In this document: piece after piece, positions 8,170-18,317 of the stretch
How positions within the stretch are numbered: the first letter of the stretch is position 1
Layout of the letters: every line of letters starts with the position of its first letter
DNA from: Vibrio tapetis subsp. tapetis
Lineage (GTDB): Bacteria > Pseudomonadota > Gammaproteobacteria > Enterobacterales > Vibrionaceae
NCBI RefSeq assembly: GCF_900233005.1
Contig: NZ_LT960611.1
Span: forward strand, 310,001 to 374,000
Direction: 5' to 3'
Length of the DNA stretch: 64,000 bases
The notes under the pieces: generated by a model
Database searches by the model: none
What the model was told of the DNA's origin: nothing
What the model saw: only the letters and a program-made list of their open reading frames with translations
Program-made: the position numbers and the translations under genes

Positions 8170-9354
8170 ATGAAAGCGTTTATTGTAAAACTTTGGCGAA
8201 CGTTAACTCGCCCTGCGGTTCACATCAGTTTAGGTGTGTTAACCATGGGTGGGTTCATCGCAGGTGTTATCTTCTGGGGTGGTTTTAATACCGCATTAGA
8301 AGCGACAAATACCGAAGAGTTCTGTGTGAGCTGTCATACCATGCGCGACAACGTGTATGTAGAGCTGCAAGAAACCGTGCACTGGAAGAATACTTCTGGC
8401 GTACGAGCCACGTGTCCGGATTGTCACGTACCACACGAGTGGACAGCGAAAATCGCACGTAAGATGCAAGCTTCTAAAGAAGTATTCGCACAAGTATTTG
8501 GCGACTTAGGCACACCAGAGAAATTTGAAGAACGTCGTATCGAGCTTGCCAAGCACGAATGGGACCGTTTTTCTGCCAACAAATCTCTAGAGTGTAAAAA
8601 CTGTCACAACTACGATTCAATGGACTTTGACAACATGCGACCAACAGCGCGTATTCAAATGAAGAATGCAGCTGAGCGTGATCAAAGTTGTGTTGATTGT
8701 CATAAAGGCATTGCGCATAACTTACCGAAAAACATGGACAGCTCTGGCGGCATGATTGGTGAGCTTGAGCAACTTGCTTCAAATACCGATTATTCTGCAG
8801 GCAACAGCCTAACGAGTGTACGTCACCTTCCTATGTATGAAGATGCGGGCATGACAGTAGAAGCGGGTTTTCTGAACCCTGCATCAACCGTTAAAATTGT
8901 GGATGAAAAAGGCGACGCAGTACAAATTGAGATTGCTGGTTGGCGTAAAGCGAAAGGTTTTGGTCGTGTAATCCAAGAAGACTTTGGGTTGAATATCCCA
9001 GTTGGTTCACTACTCAAAGACACCGCAATCAACGAAGAAATGGTGCAAACATTTGAAACCAAAGAAGACGACCTAACGGGTCTACCTTGGCAGCGTGTTT
9101 CGACCAAGCTTTGGATGAAGAAAGAAGCGATGTTAGCTGACGTAACGCCAATCTGGGAAAAAGCAGGTCAAGCGTACCAAACAAACTGTTCTGTTTGTCA
9201 CACACAACCTGCTGAAGCTCACTTCACCGCAAATGGTTGGCCGGGCATGTTTAACGGTATGTTGGCATTCGTAAACTTTGACAGGGATAGTGAAGCGCTT
9301 GTGCTTAAGTATCTACAAAAACACTCTTCAGATTTTGCTGAAGGCGATCACTAA
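8170..9354 (+). CDS. torC: Pentaheme c-type cytochrome TorC
   Basis: The 394-residue protein is anchored by an N-terminal transmembrane helix (about residues 18-38). It carries five CxxCH haem sites: four in the NapC/NirT-like domain (C52-H56, C82-H86, C142-H146, C174-H178) and a fifth in the C-terminal domain (C340-H344). The 4+1 arrangement is diagnostic of TorC as opposed to four-haem NapC. It accepts electrons from menaquinol in the inner membrane and passes them to TorA in the periplasm. The C-terminal haem domain of E. coli TorC is also reported to signal to TorS. torA follows 21 bases downstream. Confidence 0.95.
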   Translation: MKAFIVKLWRTLTRPAVHISLGVLTMGGFIAGVIFWGGFNTALEATNTEEFCVSCHTMRDNVYVELQETVHWKNTSGVRATCPDCHVPHEWTAKIARKMQASKEVFAQVFGDLGTPEKFEERRIELAKHEWDRFSANKSLECKNCHNYDSMDFDNMRPTARIQMKNAAERDQSCVDCHKGIAHNLPKNMDSSGGMIGELEQLASNTDYSAGNSLTSVRHLPMYEDAGMTVEAGFLNPASTVKIVDEKGDAVQIEIAGWRKAKGFGRVIQEDFGLNIPVGSLLKDTAINEEMVQTFETKEDDLTGLPWQRVSTKLWMKKEAMLADVTPIWEKAGQAYQTNCSVCHTQPAEAHFTANGWPGMFNGMLAFVNFDRDSEALVLKYLQKHSSDFAEGDH

Positions 9355-9375
9355 ACGTCACACGGAGTATAATTA

Positions 9376-11838
9376 ATGTCTATTACACGAAGAAGTTTTC
9401 TTAAAGGTGTAGCAACGACCAGTGCGGCGTCAGTAATTGGTCCTAGCCTATTGGCTTCAGCTTCAGCAAATGCTGCAGAAACAACGGGAACCTGGAAAGT
9501 GTCGGGTTCTCACTGGGGCGCATTCCGCGCCCACATCTACGCTGGCAAGGTTCAAGAGATCAAGCCACTAGAAATGGATACGCATCCAACAGAAATGCTA
9601 AATGGCGTTAAGGGCATCATTTATAGCCCTTCACGTGTGCGTTACCCAATGGTTCGCCTAGATTGGCTTAAAAAGCATAAATACTCAGGCGAGACACGCG
9701 GTAATAACCGTTTCGTACGTGTAACTTGGGATGAAGCGTTAGATCTTTTCTACCGTGAGTTAGAGCGAGTACAAAAAGACTACGGTCCTTGGGCTTTGCA
9801 TGCCGGCCAAACTGGCTGGCGTCAAACCGGTCAATTCCATAGTTGTACAAGCCACATGCAACGTGCTGTGGGTATGCATGGTAACTTCATCACCAAAGTA
9901 GGGGACTACTCGACGGGGGCAGGTCAAACCATCATGCCTTACGTGCTGGGCTCTACAGAAGTGTATGCGCAAGGTACCTCTTGGTCTGAAATTCTAGAGC
10001 ACAGTGACAACATCGTGCTTTGGGCAACGGATCCAGTTAAAAACCTCCAAGTAGGTTGGAACTGTGCAACACATGAAGCGTACCCATACCTAGATCAGCT
10101 AAAAGAAAAAGTAGCTGCAGGTAAAGTGAACGTTATTTCTGTTGACCCTGTGAAAAACAAAACTCAGCGCTTCTTAGGCAACGACCACATGTACATCAAC
10201 CCGCAGACTGATGTGGCGTTTATGATGGCAGTGGCACACACGCTCTATAATGAAGAGCTGTACGATAAAGAGTTTATTAAAACGTACTGCCTTGGTTTCG
10301 ATGACTTCATCGGATACGTGAAAGGCGAGACAAAAGACAAAGTTGAGAAAACACCTGAGTGGGCCGCTGAGATCTGTGGTGTAGAAGCCGACAAGATCCG
10401 CGACTTTGCTCGTATGCTGGTTAATGGCCGCACGCAGTTGCTATTTGGCTGGTGTATTCAGCGTCAAGAGCATGGTGAGCAGCCTTACTGGGCTGGTGCG
10501 GTTGTGGCTGCGATGATGGGCCAAATTGGTCTGCCAGGCGGTGGCATCTCTTACGGACACCATTACTCAGGTATCGGTGTTCCATCAACGGGCTTTGCTG
10601 CTCCTGGTGGTTTCCCACGAAACCTAGACCAAGGCATGAAGCCAAAATGGGACAACAGCGACTTCAACGGTTACAGCCGTACCATTCCTGTTGCTCGTTG
10701 GATTGATTGCTTGCTAGAGCCAGGAAAAGAGATCCGTTATAACGGCAACAAGGTGAAACTTCCTGATTACAAAATGATGGTGATTTCGGGTAATAACCCG
10801 TGGCATCACCATCAAGACCGTAACCGGATGAAGAAAGCGTTCCAAAAACTGCAAACAGTGGTGACTGTTGAGTTTGCATGGACCGCAACTTGTCGCTTCT
10901 CAGACATCGTTCTTCCGGCGTGTACTCAGTGGGAACGTAACGATATTGACGTGATGGGTTCTTACTCTGGTCGTGGTTTGTTGGCGATGCATAAGTTGGT
11001 CGACCCACTGTTCCAGTCTCGTACCGATTTCGATATCTTTACTGAGCTGTCTCGTCGTTTCGGTCGTCATAAAGAATACACTCGTGGTATGGACGAAATG
11101 GAGTGGGTACGTTCACTTTACTCAGACTGTCGTAATGCAAACAAAGGCAAGTTCGACATGCCAGAGTTTGATGAGTTCTGGGAAAAAGGGGTGTTGGACT
11201 TCGGTACAGGCAAGCCTTGGGTTCGTCATGCTGATTTCCGTAAAGATCCAGAGATCAATGCACTGGGAACACCGTCTGGTTTCATTGAAATTTCAAGCCG
11301 CACGATTGGCCGCATGGATTACGATCACTGTCAGAATCACCCTATGTGGTTTGAGAAGACTGAGCGTTCACACGGCGGTCCGGGTTCAAGCAAGCACCCA
11401 TTCTGGTTGCAATCTTGCCACCCTGATAAGCGCTTGCACTCACAAATGTGTGAGTCTGAGCAAATCCGTGCAACGTATGCTGTTCAAGGTCGTGAGCCTG
11501 TTTATATCAACCCAGTTGATGCAAAAGCAAAAGGCATTAAAGACGGCGACCTAGTACGCGTGTTCAATGACCGTGGTCAATTACTTGCTGGTGCTGTGGT
11601 AACAGACAGTTACCCACAAGGCGTGATCCGAATTGAAGAAGGCGCATGGTACGGCCCATTGAACGAAAAAGTGGGCGCAATTTGTACTTATGGCGATCCA
11701 AACACACTGACGATGGACATTCCAACCTCTGAATTGGCTCAAGCAACCTCAGCAAATACTTGCTTGGCTGACTTTGAGAAATATACAGGAACAGTACCGC
11801 CAGTAACTTCGTTCGGTGGACCGATCGAAGTCAGTTAG
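9376..11838 (+). CDS. torA: Periplasmic trimethylamine-N-oxide reductase TorA
   Basis: The 820-residue molybdoenzyme has a twin-arginine signal (ITRRSFLKG at residues 3-11, followed by a hydrophobic stretch ending in ASANA). It is therefore exported folded by Tat with its bis-molybdopterin guanine dinucleotide cofactor. It reduces TMAO to trimethylamine. The DMSO-reductase-family core is evident ([29 protein letters not shown], and VRVFNDRGQ in the cofactor-binding C-terminal domain). Length and TorC linkage identify TorA rather than DmsA or BisC. The chaperone gene torD, which usually follows in E. coli, is absent here. Confidence 0.96.
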   Translation: MSITRRSFLKGVATTSAASVIGPSLLASASANAAETTGTWKVSGSHWGAFRAHIYAGKVQEIKPLEMDTHPTEMLNGVKGIIYSPSRVRYPMVRLDWLKKHKYSGETRGNNRFVRVTWDEALDLFYRELERVQKDYGPWALHAGQTGWRQTGQFHSCTSHMQRAVGMHGNFITKVGDYSTGAGQTIMPYVLGSTEVYAQGTSWSEILEHSDNIVLWATDPVKNLQVGWNCATHEAYPYLDQLKEKVAAGKVNVISVDPVKNKTQRFLGNDHMYINPQTDVAFMMAVAHTLYNEELYDKEFIKTYCLGFDDFIGYVKGETKDKVEKTPEWAAEICGVEADKIRDFARMLVNGRTQLLFGWCIQRQEHGEQPYWAGAVVAAMMGQIGLPGGGISYGHHYSGIGVPSTGFAAPGGFPRNLDQGMKPKWDNSDFNGYSRTIPVARWIDCLLEPGKEIRYNGNKVKLPDYKMMVISGNNPWHHHQDRNRMKKAFQKLQTVVTVEFAWTATCRFSDIVLPACTQWERNDIDVMGSYSGRGLLAMHKLVDPLFQSRTDFDIFTELSRRFGRHKEYTRGMDEMEWVRSLYSDCRNANKGKFDMPEFDEFWEKGVLDFGTGKPWVRHADFRKDPEINALGTPSGFIEISSRTIGRMDYDHCQNHPMWFEKTERSHGGPGSSKHPFWLQSCHPDKRLHSQMCESEQIRATYAVQGREPVYINPVDAKAKGIKDGDLVRVFNDRGQLLAGAVVTDSYPQGVIRIEEGAWYGPLNEKVGAICTYGDPNTLTMDIPTSELAQATSANTCLADFEKYTGTVPPVTSFGGPIEVS

Positions 11839-11860
11839 TTTCTGATTTAGTCTTTTAACA

Positions 11861-11893
11861 AATGGCCTACTAGCGATAGTGGGCCATTTTTTT
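11861..11893 (+). terminator. Rho-independent terminator after torA
   Basis: ATGGCC and GGCCAT arms flank a loop and are followed by seven T residues, 23 bases after the torA stop codon. Confidence 0.88.
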
Positions 11894-12200
11894 ATGGGTA
11901 TCATTTTAATCTTCTGGTGCGTATTTAAGTGGTGCTATACGGTAAGTTTGTAGTTTAGTTACAAATAAAGTGTTTTAGAAAATAGATACCGTCCTTGGTA
12001 TGGTTTGTTGTGAGTTATAATTTGCATCTATTTGATTTTTGGTTATTTTAACTTATGTTAATAACTGAACTGTTTGATGTTAAGGTATTGGTATTTAAGG
12101 TGTTTTTATTTAATTAGTGGCGATTTATTACTGAATTAAATTCGAGAACTGGTTAGTATAGCGGCTCATTTTTATACGCGTTTTCGCGTTTTGAGGGGCT
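11894..12200 (+). other. AT-rich upstream region of the BCCT transporter gene
   Basis: About 300 bases of strongly AT-rich DNA contain no open frame or stable hairpin. It should hold the promoter of the BCCT gene. Osmolyte transporters in Vibrio often have long regulated upstream regions, but I could not identify a specific operator. Confidence 0.4.
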
Positions 12201-13799
12201 ATGAGTCAACCTACAGATAAATACAGTATAGAAAATACCGACTATACCGTCGGTCAAGATAATGTTCAAAAGTGGGGGTTTGATGTTCACAACCCTGTCT
12301 TCGGCGTTAGTGCCGGTCTCATTCTTCTTTTTTTAGTGGCCCTCCTTGTTGTAGACCCTTCCACTGCAAAAAGTGCGTTAGATGGCGCTAAATGGCAAAT
12401 CATTGGCAACTTTGATTCACTCTTTATGTGGTCTGGAAATATCTTCTTGATCTTCTGTATCGGCATCGTCTTCTCTCCATTTGGCAAAATTCGTATTGGC
12501 GGCAAAGACGCCAAACCGGACCACTCTGGCATGTCTTGGATTGCGATGTTATTTGCCGCAGGCATGGGCATCGGTTTAATGTTCTGGGGCGTGGCTGAAC
12601 CAGTCGCATATTTCACGGGTTGGTATGAAACGCCACTGGGTGTCGAACCTTTTACCGATGAAGCAAAGAAAGCAGCGTTGGGTGCGACGATGTTCCACTG
12701 GGGTCTTCACCCGTGGGCAATTTACGCCGTAGTTGGCCTGTCGATGGCGTTTTTTGCCTTTAACAAAGGTTTACCATTATCAATACGTTCCGTTTTCTAC
12801 CCGCTGTTAGGTGATAAAACCTGGGGCTGGTTTGGGCACATTATCGATATATTGGCGGTACTCGTGACGTTATTTGGTTTAGCCACTTCTTTAGGGTTAG
12901 GGGCTCAGCAGGCGGCGAGTGGCATTAGCCACGTGTTTGGTATTGAAGCAACCATTTACCTACAGCTTGGTGTCATTCTGTTTGTTACAACGCTAGCGGT
13001 GTTCTCTGTGGTGCGCGGGATCGACGGTGGCGTTAAGGTATTGAGTAATATAAATTTACTGGCAGCGCTTGCATTATTATTAGTCGTGATTGCTGCAGGC
13101 ATAACCATATTCTTCGATTCGTTGTTTTTGACTGTGACAGGGTATATTGAAAATATCTTGCCGTTGAGTAACCCTCATGGTCGTGAAGATGAAGCTTGGA
13201 TGCACGGTTGGACAGTATTTTACTGGGCTTGATGGATTTCATGGTCACCTTGTGTTGGCATGTTTATCGCTCGTGTTTCGCGTGGTCGTACTGTTCGAGA
13301 ATTCGTGACCGCGGTTATTGTCATTCCGACGAGTATTACTTTTGTTTGGATGTCTGCATTTGGCGGTATGGCAATTGATCAGGTCGTGAACAAAGCCGGC
13401 GAACTGGGTCAAAATGGTCTATCAGATTTAACTCTGTCACTATTTTATGCTTATGAAGCGATGCCAATGAGTTCAATTCTTTCGTTCTTATCGATTATCT
13501 TGATCATGGTGTTTTTCATAACGTCATCAGATTCAGCATCATTGGTTATCGACAGTATTACATCTGGTGGCAAGGTAGATGCACCAGTACCTCAACGTAT
13601 TTTCTGGGCATCGACAGAAGGCGCCATTGCCGCGGTATTATTATGGGTCGGCGGTACTGAAGCGATACAGGCTCTGCAAGCCGGAACCATATCAACGGGC
13701 TTACCGTTTACCATTATCTTATTGGTAATGTGTGTTAGCTTAGTGTTAGGTATGAGAACCGAACTCGAAAAGTACAAACCAGTGTATGCTCAAGCATAA
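12201..13799 (+). pseudogene. BCCT-family osmolyte transporter interrupted by one in-frame TGA
   Basis: The reading frame is continuous over 532 codons apart from a TGA at 13230-13232 (codon 344). Both halves belong to one betaine/choline/carnitine transporter. The first half has GMGIGLMFWGVAEPV and FHWGLHPWAIYAVVG; the second resumes in the same frame with WISWSP and MFIARVSRGRTVREF. Relatives read YWAWWISWSPFVGMF at the break, so the TGA replaces the first Trp of the WW pair in helix 8, part of the substrate-binding aromatic box. The usual Phe of SPFVG is Cys here. Since the frame and all other motifs are intact, the lesion is recent, or a sequencing error. The first half would stop after about seven helices and should not transport. 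There is no sign of selenocysteine insertion. Confidence 0.85.
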
Positions 13800-13829
13800 T
13801 TTCCTTAAGGGTTATTGCTGCTAAATAAT

Positions 13830-13860
13830 AAATAGCCCGCTAATGATAGCGGGCTATTTT
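13830..13860. terminator. Bidirectional terminator between the BCCT gene and the gene at 13898
   Basis: AAATAGCCCGC and GCGGGCTATTT arms enclose an 8-base loop, with T residues at one end and A residues at the other. It can serve both convergent genes. Confidence 0.85.
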
Positions 13861-13897
13861 AGTTATGAAGCTAAATCATGCTTCGTTTTAATGTGTC

Positions 13898-14233
13898 TTA
13901 ATGCAGAAACGTTTTGAGTCCGTTATCGCAGCTAGCATTGAGATCGCCGGCTGGGTTAATAAGGTGAGGCAGAATTTTTGGTAGGTTAAGTTCTATGTCT
14001 TTATCACTTACTGGCCCAATTACTGTGTTATACCATCCGAGTAAGCCCAAGACAGCGTAACCAATCGCGTCGTCGTTATCGCTGTTTTCGATAATGATTT
14101 GTAGGAAGCGCAACACGGCAAGATCGCTAGAGCTCACTTGATCTAGGGTTTCTTGATAAATGTCAGCAATTAGCCCATCAAACTCTGTTTCAATTGCAAC
14201 GTTAAATGATCCGCCATCAACAGCAATTCTCAT
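13898..14233 (-). CDS. Conserved hypothetical acidic protein
   Basis: This 111-residue protein is rich in Asp and Glu and has no signal peptide or transmembrane helix. It begins MRIAVDGGSFNVAIETEFDG. I do not recognise the family. A helical middle (residues 25-75) contains IIENSDNDDAIGYAVLGLLGW. It is a single gene, and the clear terminator shared with the BCCT gene supports it as real. A cytoplasmic location is likely; the function is unknown. Confidence 0.55.
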   Translation of the reverse strand: MRIAVDGGSFNVAIETEFDGLIADIYQETLDQVSSSDLAVLRFLQIIIENSDNDDAIGYAVLGLLGWYNTVIGPVSDKDIELNLPKILPHLINPAGDLNASCDNGLKTFLH

Positions 14234-14379
14234 GTCAATTTTTCCTATTGTCTATTTCGCTCTAAAGCTTAACCAATGTTGCCTCAATTGTCGTTGAAAT
14301 TGGGGTTGATGATCGAAAAAATAAGACAGCAATCGATTCGCTTATGCTATTTCTCCAGAGTACTTGGCGTTTGGCCATT

Positions 14380-15147
14380 TTATTTTTTTTCAGGAATAAT
14401 GCTCTGTCGTGCGCCAATGAGGGCTTGCCAGATCTGATCCGGTAAATCAGGGTTTGACGTCATGAATTGCTGGCTAAAAATTAGATAATAGTCTTTCGTT
14501 ATGATGGCGGGGCTAACTCGTTCTATGTTGGTCCAGTTCTTTTCCTTTAGAAACTTCTCGGCGATGGTATCTTGAATCGCAACCGTCGTTAGGCGATGTG
14601 AGCGCAGCATTCGAAACAACTGCTCCGTTGTTTTCACTTCGTGGACGTTGATTTCCTTTTCTTTAAGCACTTTTACGATCGAATAGCCTAAATGCGCTCC
14701 AACCATCTGCCTTGATTGACGCAAGGTATCGATGTCAATTTTGTCTGTACTGTCTTTTAGCCGATAGAAATAGTAGCCGATTGTGGCTATGCGTCGGCTT
14801 CTATCTGGTTGCCCATCTTTCATTGGGTATTCGGCGTACTCGGCACGATCTGTGTTGTATGAGAAAATGAAACCACCATCGACCGTGCCTTTTTTTATGT
14901 CGTGTAATACACGCTTCCCGGGAAAGCGAACGTATTCAAGAACGACGTCTATCTGCTCCGTTGCGAGGCTAATTACATCGAGCGCTAAGCCTGGTTCACT
15001 GGGTATTTTACGTCCGTTACCAAGCTGAAAAGGGTGGGATTCAACATCCGAATAGGCAAGTTGGAGTTTTACAGAGGCAATAAGGGATGTTGGCAAGAAT
15101 GCAATGGTCAACATGACACATAAACGGGCTACAAATGGGTTCATCAC
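14380..15147 (-). CDS. Periplasmic solute-binding protein-like (SBP_bac_3) protein
   Basis: The 255-residue product has a signal peptide (residues 1-24, ending SLIASV) followed by a bacterial extracellular solute-binding family 3-like body. Support comes from LDVISLATEQIDVVLEYVRFPGKRV near residue 55, which matches the lobe-1 pattern, and from the IKKGTVDGGFIFSYNTDRAEY segment, which fits the substrate-facing strand. No ABC permease or ATPase adjoins it. It may be an orphan binding protein, as is common in Vibrio. The ligand is unknown. Confidence 0.7.
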   Translation of the reverse strand: MMNPFVARLCVMLTIAFLPTSLIASVKLQLAYSDVESHPFQLGNGRKIPSEPGLALDVISLATEQIDVVLEYVRFPGKRVLHDIKKGTVDGGFIFSYNTDRAEYAEYPMKDGQPDRSRRIATIGYYFYRLKDSTDKIDIDTLRQSRQMVGAHLGYSIVKVLKEKEINVHEVKTTEQLFRMLRSHRLTTVAIQDTIAEKFLKEKNWTNIERVSPAIITKDYYLIFSQQFMTSNPDLPDQIWQALIGARQSIIPEKK

Positions 15148-15324
15148 TGACTCCTATCTTTTATAGTAAAGCATAGAAGAAGATGGTGACTATTTCAGTA
15201 AATGATATCGACTAATGAGATCCCGTTTCAATAATATAACGGGTCGATAATGGTAAGTAAGCCCACTGGTCTGTCAAACTCATTGCTTCAAGTTGTACAT
15301 ACATAACAGCGGGCCTTCTTAGTT

Positions 15325-16539
15325 TTACATTTCGAACAAAAAGTAATAACCGTAACCAACAATTAAAGCTGGTATAGCAGAATAAAAGGTGGCCGCTAAC
15401 GCCGCTTTTGGTGCGAGAGCGATGGCCGGGAATAAGGCATCCCCATCATTGGATATGGCATTGGCAATTTGAGTAGAAAACGGAACGGCGCCAGTTAAAT
15501 ACATGCTAGTAACCAGTATTTGCGGCCCACAACCAGGCAACAATCCAACCGCTAACCCCACAAGCGGCATGTAGGCTCCCCAACCCGAAAACGTTTCTTG
15601 CAGATTAATTTGAGTGAAGAAGGTGGTCAGTTCAAAGGCCAAAAATGCCACTATCACCCACGCACTGACGAAGTTAGTATCTTGCGCGGCTTTTTGAATC
15701 GGGTGAGAAGAGACACACTTGTTATCTTCCGATACGGTAGAGCGATAATCTTCGATTTCTTTGGTTAGGGACCAAAGCAACATTGATGCAATGGCAAACA
15801 GACAGCCGGCCCATTCAATGGTGTTGTCTGGTAAAGAAGCTAGCTGGTTGACGTCAACTTGAAATGAACCTAATACTGCAATGACGGTGGCAGGAACGAT
15901 CAGAACTTTCCAAAACAGACCCTGTAAATTGATGGCTTTGTTTTCCATCGCGGAATGACTTTCAGTTTCTTTACCACATGAGCGAATGACAGAGTCCGAT
16001 ACCGATTTTATCTCTGGACGTAAAAAATCATCTTTGTGGATCTTGTTGACGATCAACCCGGATACAAAACCAACGACAATTCCGATGGCAATTACGCCTA
16101 GCCCTGTACTTGGTTGACTGGCCAATAACAAGAAAGCGGCGTCACCCATCGTGGAGGTTAAAACGGCGACAATGGCACCAAACCCGACCCGTCCGCTAAT
16201 AAACTGGGTTGTGACGACAATGGCACCACCACAACCAGGCAAGGCTCCAAGTAAAGATGCAAATAGAACCTGATAAGTACGTGAACCATTATAGAGTTTG
16301 GTCACGGGGTTATTTTTGTTTATCCAGAGTGACAAGTAATGGTAGATCACTAAAGTAAAAGCAACATAGCTAGAAACCGCCCAAAAGGCATCAGACAAGG
16401 TTGCAACGGTAACCTCTCTTGTGGTTCCTGAGGCAATCAATGCGATGAGTGCGACCGGTAAAAGAAGCCGCTTATGAGAAAGCTTGAACTGATTTATCGG
16501 AAACGTATTCGATCGAAACATAGAAAGAATGTACGGCAT
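15325..16539 (-). CDS. Putative 10-TM manganese/heavy-metal exporter (ArsP_2-like)
   Basis: This 404-residue polytopic membrane protein has two homologous halves. Each carries a related motif: LGALPGCGGAIVVTTQF near residue 95 and VGLLPGCGPQILVTSMY near residue 333. This internally duplicated PGCG pattern is that of the putative 10-TM metal-exporter family (PF11449), often annotated as a manganese transporter. The loop between the halves is hydrophilic. Two Fur-like boxes lie just upstream and the divergent neighbour is a manganese-dependent pyrophosphatase, both consistent with metal homeostasis. The metal specificity is unproven. The ATG at 16537-16539 is used; an alternative is 6 codons in. 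Confidence 0.75.
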   Translation of the reverse strand: MPYILSMFRSNTFPINQFKLSHKRLLLPVALIALIASGTTREVTVATLSDAFWAVSSYVAFTLVIYHYLSLWINKNNPVTKLYNGSRTYQVLFASLLGALPGCGGAIVVTTQFISGRVGFGAIVAVLTSTMGDAAFLLLASQPSTGLGVIAIGIVVGFVSGLIVNKIHKDDFLRPEIKSVSDSVIRSCGKETESHSAMENKAINLQGLFWKVLIVPATVIAVLGSFQVDVNQLASLPDNTIEWAGCLFAIASMLLWSLTKEIEDYRSTVSEDNKCVSSHPIQKAAQDTNFVSAWVIVAFLAFELTTFFTQINLQETFSGWGAYMPLVGLAVGLLPGCGPQILVTSMYLTGAVPFSTQIANAISNDGDALFPAIALAPKAALAATFYSAIPALIVGYGYYFLFEM

Positions 16540-16555
16540 GTTAACCCCAAAGCAA

Positions 16556-16596
16556 TGCGAATAATTCTCATTATATGCAAATGAGAATTATTATCA
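16556..16596. promoter_or_regulatory. Two adjacent Fur-like boxes
   Basis: TGAGAAT-T-ATTATCA at 16582-16596 matches the 7-1-7 Fur consensus TGATAAT-N-ATTATCA at all but one of 14 positions. TGCGAAT-A-ATTCTCA at 16556-16570 is a second, weaker copy. The pair lies 17-57 bases upstream of the metal-exporter start and so would overlap its promoter. Control by Fur, or by a related metalloregulator, is inferred. Confidence 0.65.
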
Positions 16597-16797
16597 ATAA
16601 GTTCTTTTAGAAATGTTTACACTTTTTTGCGAGGCTAATAACTTGTTTCTCGACGATTTGAGGCAATTTTGACAAAAGTCGCACGGGGAATTGATGTTCA
16701 ACGAATGACAAATTGCAAAAATCCAGTAAAATATAGGGTTGAGAATTTAACAAGGTCGATAATGTCGGCCAAAATAATGAATTGTATAGGAAGAAAA

Positions 16798-17703
16798 ATG
16801 ATTCTAGTTGTTGGTCATAAAAACCCAGATAGCGATAGCATTTGTAGCGCACTTGTAGCAACGGAGTTGTTGAAAGCTCGTGGTTTAGAAGCTAAGCCAA
16901 TTCGTCAAGGCGAGATCAACCGCGAAACTCAGCACATTCTTGAAGTCGCTGGCGCACCAACGCCTGAGCTTTGTACTTCTGTTGCTGGTGAGAAAATCTG
17001 GCTAGTAGATTACTCTGATCTGGCTCAGGCACCTGATGACGTTGCGGATGCTGAAATCCTAGGTATTGTTGATCACCACCGTTTGGGTGATGTGATGACA
17101 GTAAACCCAATGGAAGCTTGGATCTGGCCTGTTGGTTGTACTAACACTGTATTGTTTAACATGTACAAAATTGAAGGCCACGCGATTTCTGAGCAAATCG
17201 CTAAGCTTATGATGTCTGCAATTTTGTCAGACACAGTAGGTTTTGCCTCGCCAACGTGTACTCAAAAAGATAGAGACGCAGTCGCAGAGCTTGCAGAAAT
17301 TGCCGGTGTGACTGACCTAGACACATTTATCAAAGAGCTATTGATTGCAAAAACAAACATTGAAGGTTTGTCTGCAGCAGAGCTTGTTGAAAAAGACCTT
17401 AAGGGTTACCCGTTCAACGGCCGTGATGTTGTGGTTGGCCAAGTTGAGCTTGCGACTCTTGAGCAAGTAGACGGTATGATCGAAGCACTAGAAGCGGATC
17501 TAACTCGTCGTTGTGAAGAAGACGGTCTTGCATTCGCAGCTGTTATGCTTACCGACATTACAACCGCGCAAACTCGCTTAATCTACAAAGGTGAGTGGGC
17601 GGCTAAGCTTGTTAAGCATGAGAAAGAAGGCATGCTGATGATGGAAAACACTCTAAGCCGTAAAAAGCAGGGTTGGCCGTGGCTACAAGGTGAGTTGGTA
17701 TAA
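16798..17703 (+). CDS. ppaC: Manganese-dependent inorganic pyrophosphatase (family II)
   Basis: The 301-residue cytoplasmic enzyme hydrolyses pyrophosphate to phosphate. DHH/DHHA2 phosphoesterase motifs are clear: VVGHKNPDSDSI at residues 4-15 supplies the metal-binding His and Asp residues, GIVDHHRLGD near residue 87 is the DHH motif, and ILSDTVGF near residue 141 and RKKQGWPWLQ near the end are typical. It starts at 16798 with an AGGAAG ribosome site; a longer upstream frame has no family match. It is divergent from the metal-exporter gene and closed by a terminator. Confidence 0.94.
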   Translation: MILVVGHKNPDSDSICSALVATELLKARGLEAKPIRQGEINRETQHILEVAGAPTPELCTSVAGEKIWLVDYSDLAQAPDDVADAEILGIVDHHRLGDVMTVNPMEAWIWPVGCTNTVLFNMYKIEGHAISEQIAKLMMSAILSDTVGFASPTCTQKDRDAVAELAEIAGVTDLDTFIKELLIAKTNIEGLSAAELVEKDLKGYPFNGRDVVVGQVELATLEQVDGMIEALEADLTRRCEEDGLAFAAVMLTDITTAQTRLIYKGEWAAKLVKHEKEGMLMMENTLSRKKQGWPWLQGELV

Positions 17704-17728
17704 TTACCCACTTACTGCAATAGTTTAT

Positions 17729-17760
17729 AACGCCTGCTGAGTTATCGGTAGGCGTTTTTA
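17729..17760 (+). terminator. Rho-independent terminator after ppaC
   Basis: ACGCCT and AGGCGT arms are followed by a T-run, 26 bases after the ppaC stop codon. Confidence 0.85.
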
Positions 17761-17779
17761 TTTTATAAAGGTTAAAGCT

Positions 17780-18172
17780 ATGACTAAACAACTTGATGCT
17801 GCGCAAATTGAAACCATTAATAAATACGATGGTGAACAGCGTTTTAACTACTGTATTAAAGAAATCGTTGCTAATCGCCAAGTGTGGATCTTAAAAGACG
17901 AACACGGTTGTGTCATGCTAAACACAGAAGAAGACGACTGTGTGCCAGTATGGCCAAACCAAGAATTTGCTGCGGCGTGGGCTACCGGTGAGTGGGAAGC
18001 CTGTGTTCCTGAAGCTATCTCTTTAAACAAGTGGCATAGCCGTTGGACGACAGGCTTAGAAGATGACGAATTGTCTGTTGTTGTGTTTCCAAACCAACAA
18101 GAAGAGGGTGTCATCATCTTCCCTGACGAATTCGATTTTGAATTGAAAAAGCAATCGTCTAAGCAGAAATAG
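17780..18172 (+). CDS. DUF2750 family protein
   Basis: This 130-residue soluble protein has the DUF2750 pattern: RFNYCIKEIVANRQVWILKDE near residue 20, VPVWPNQEFAAAWATGEW near residue 55, and LNKWHSRWTTGLEDDELSVVVFPN after it. Proteins of this family are sometimes linked to stress or polymorphic-toxin immunity, but the function is unknown. It has an AAAGGTT ribosome site and its own terminator, and the ppaC terminator precedes it. Confidence 0.8.
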   Translation: MTKQLDAAQIETINKYDGEQRFNYCIKEIVANRQVWILKDEHGCVMLNTEEDDCVPVWPNQEFAAAWATGEWEACVPEAISLNKWHSRWTTGLEDDELSVVVFPNQQEEGVIIFPDEFDFELKKQSSKQK

Positions 18173-18183
18173 CATTGAAATAA

Positions 18184-18209
18184 GGAGCACTAAACATGCT
18201 CTTTTTTTT
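18184..18209 (+). terminator. Rho-independent terminator after the DUF2750 gene
   Basis: A short GAGCA/TGCTC stem is followed by eight T residues, 12 bases after the stop codon. Confidence 0.75.
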
Positions 18210-18317
18210 CGTCTGTGAATCAAGACATCCAACCACTTAAGCGAATAGCAAAAAAATGGATGCCATTTGGCCTGTAAACTTTTATCCTACAACTGTTTTT
18301 AAAAGGGAAAAAGAATA

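Noticed and set aside
9668..11755. Several frames of 60-190 residues inside torA in other phases
   Set aside because: They overlap a fully supported 820-residue gene, lack ribosome sites and have no family features, so they are shadows of it.
13230..13232. TGA as a selenocysteine codon in the BCCT gene
   Set aside because: The codon stands where relatives have Trp, not Cys, and no selenocysteine insertion hairpin follows it. A nonsense change or sequencing error is simpler.
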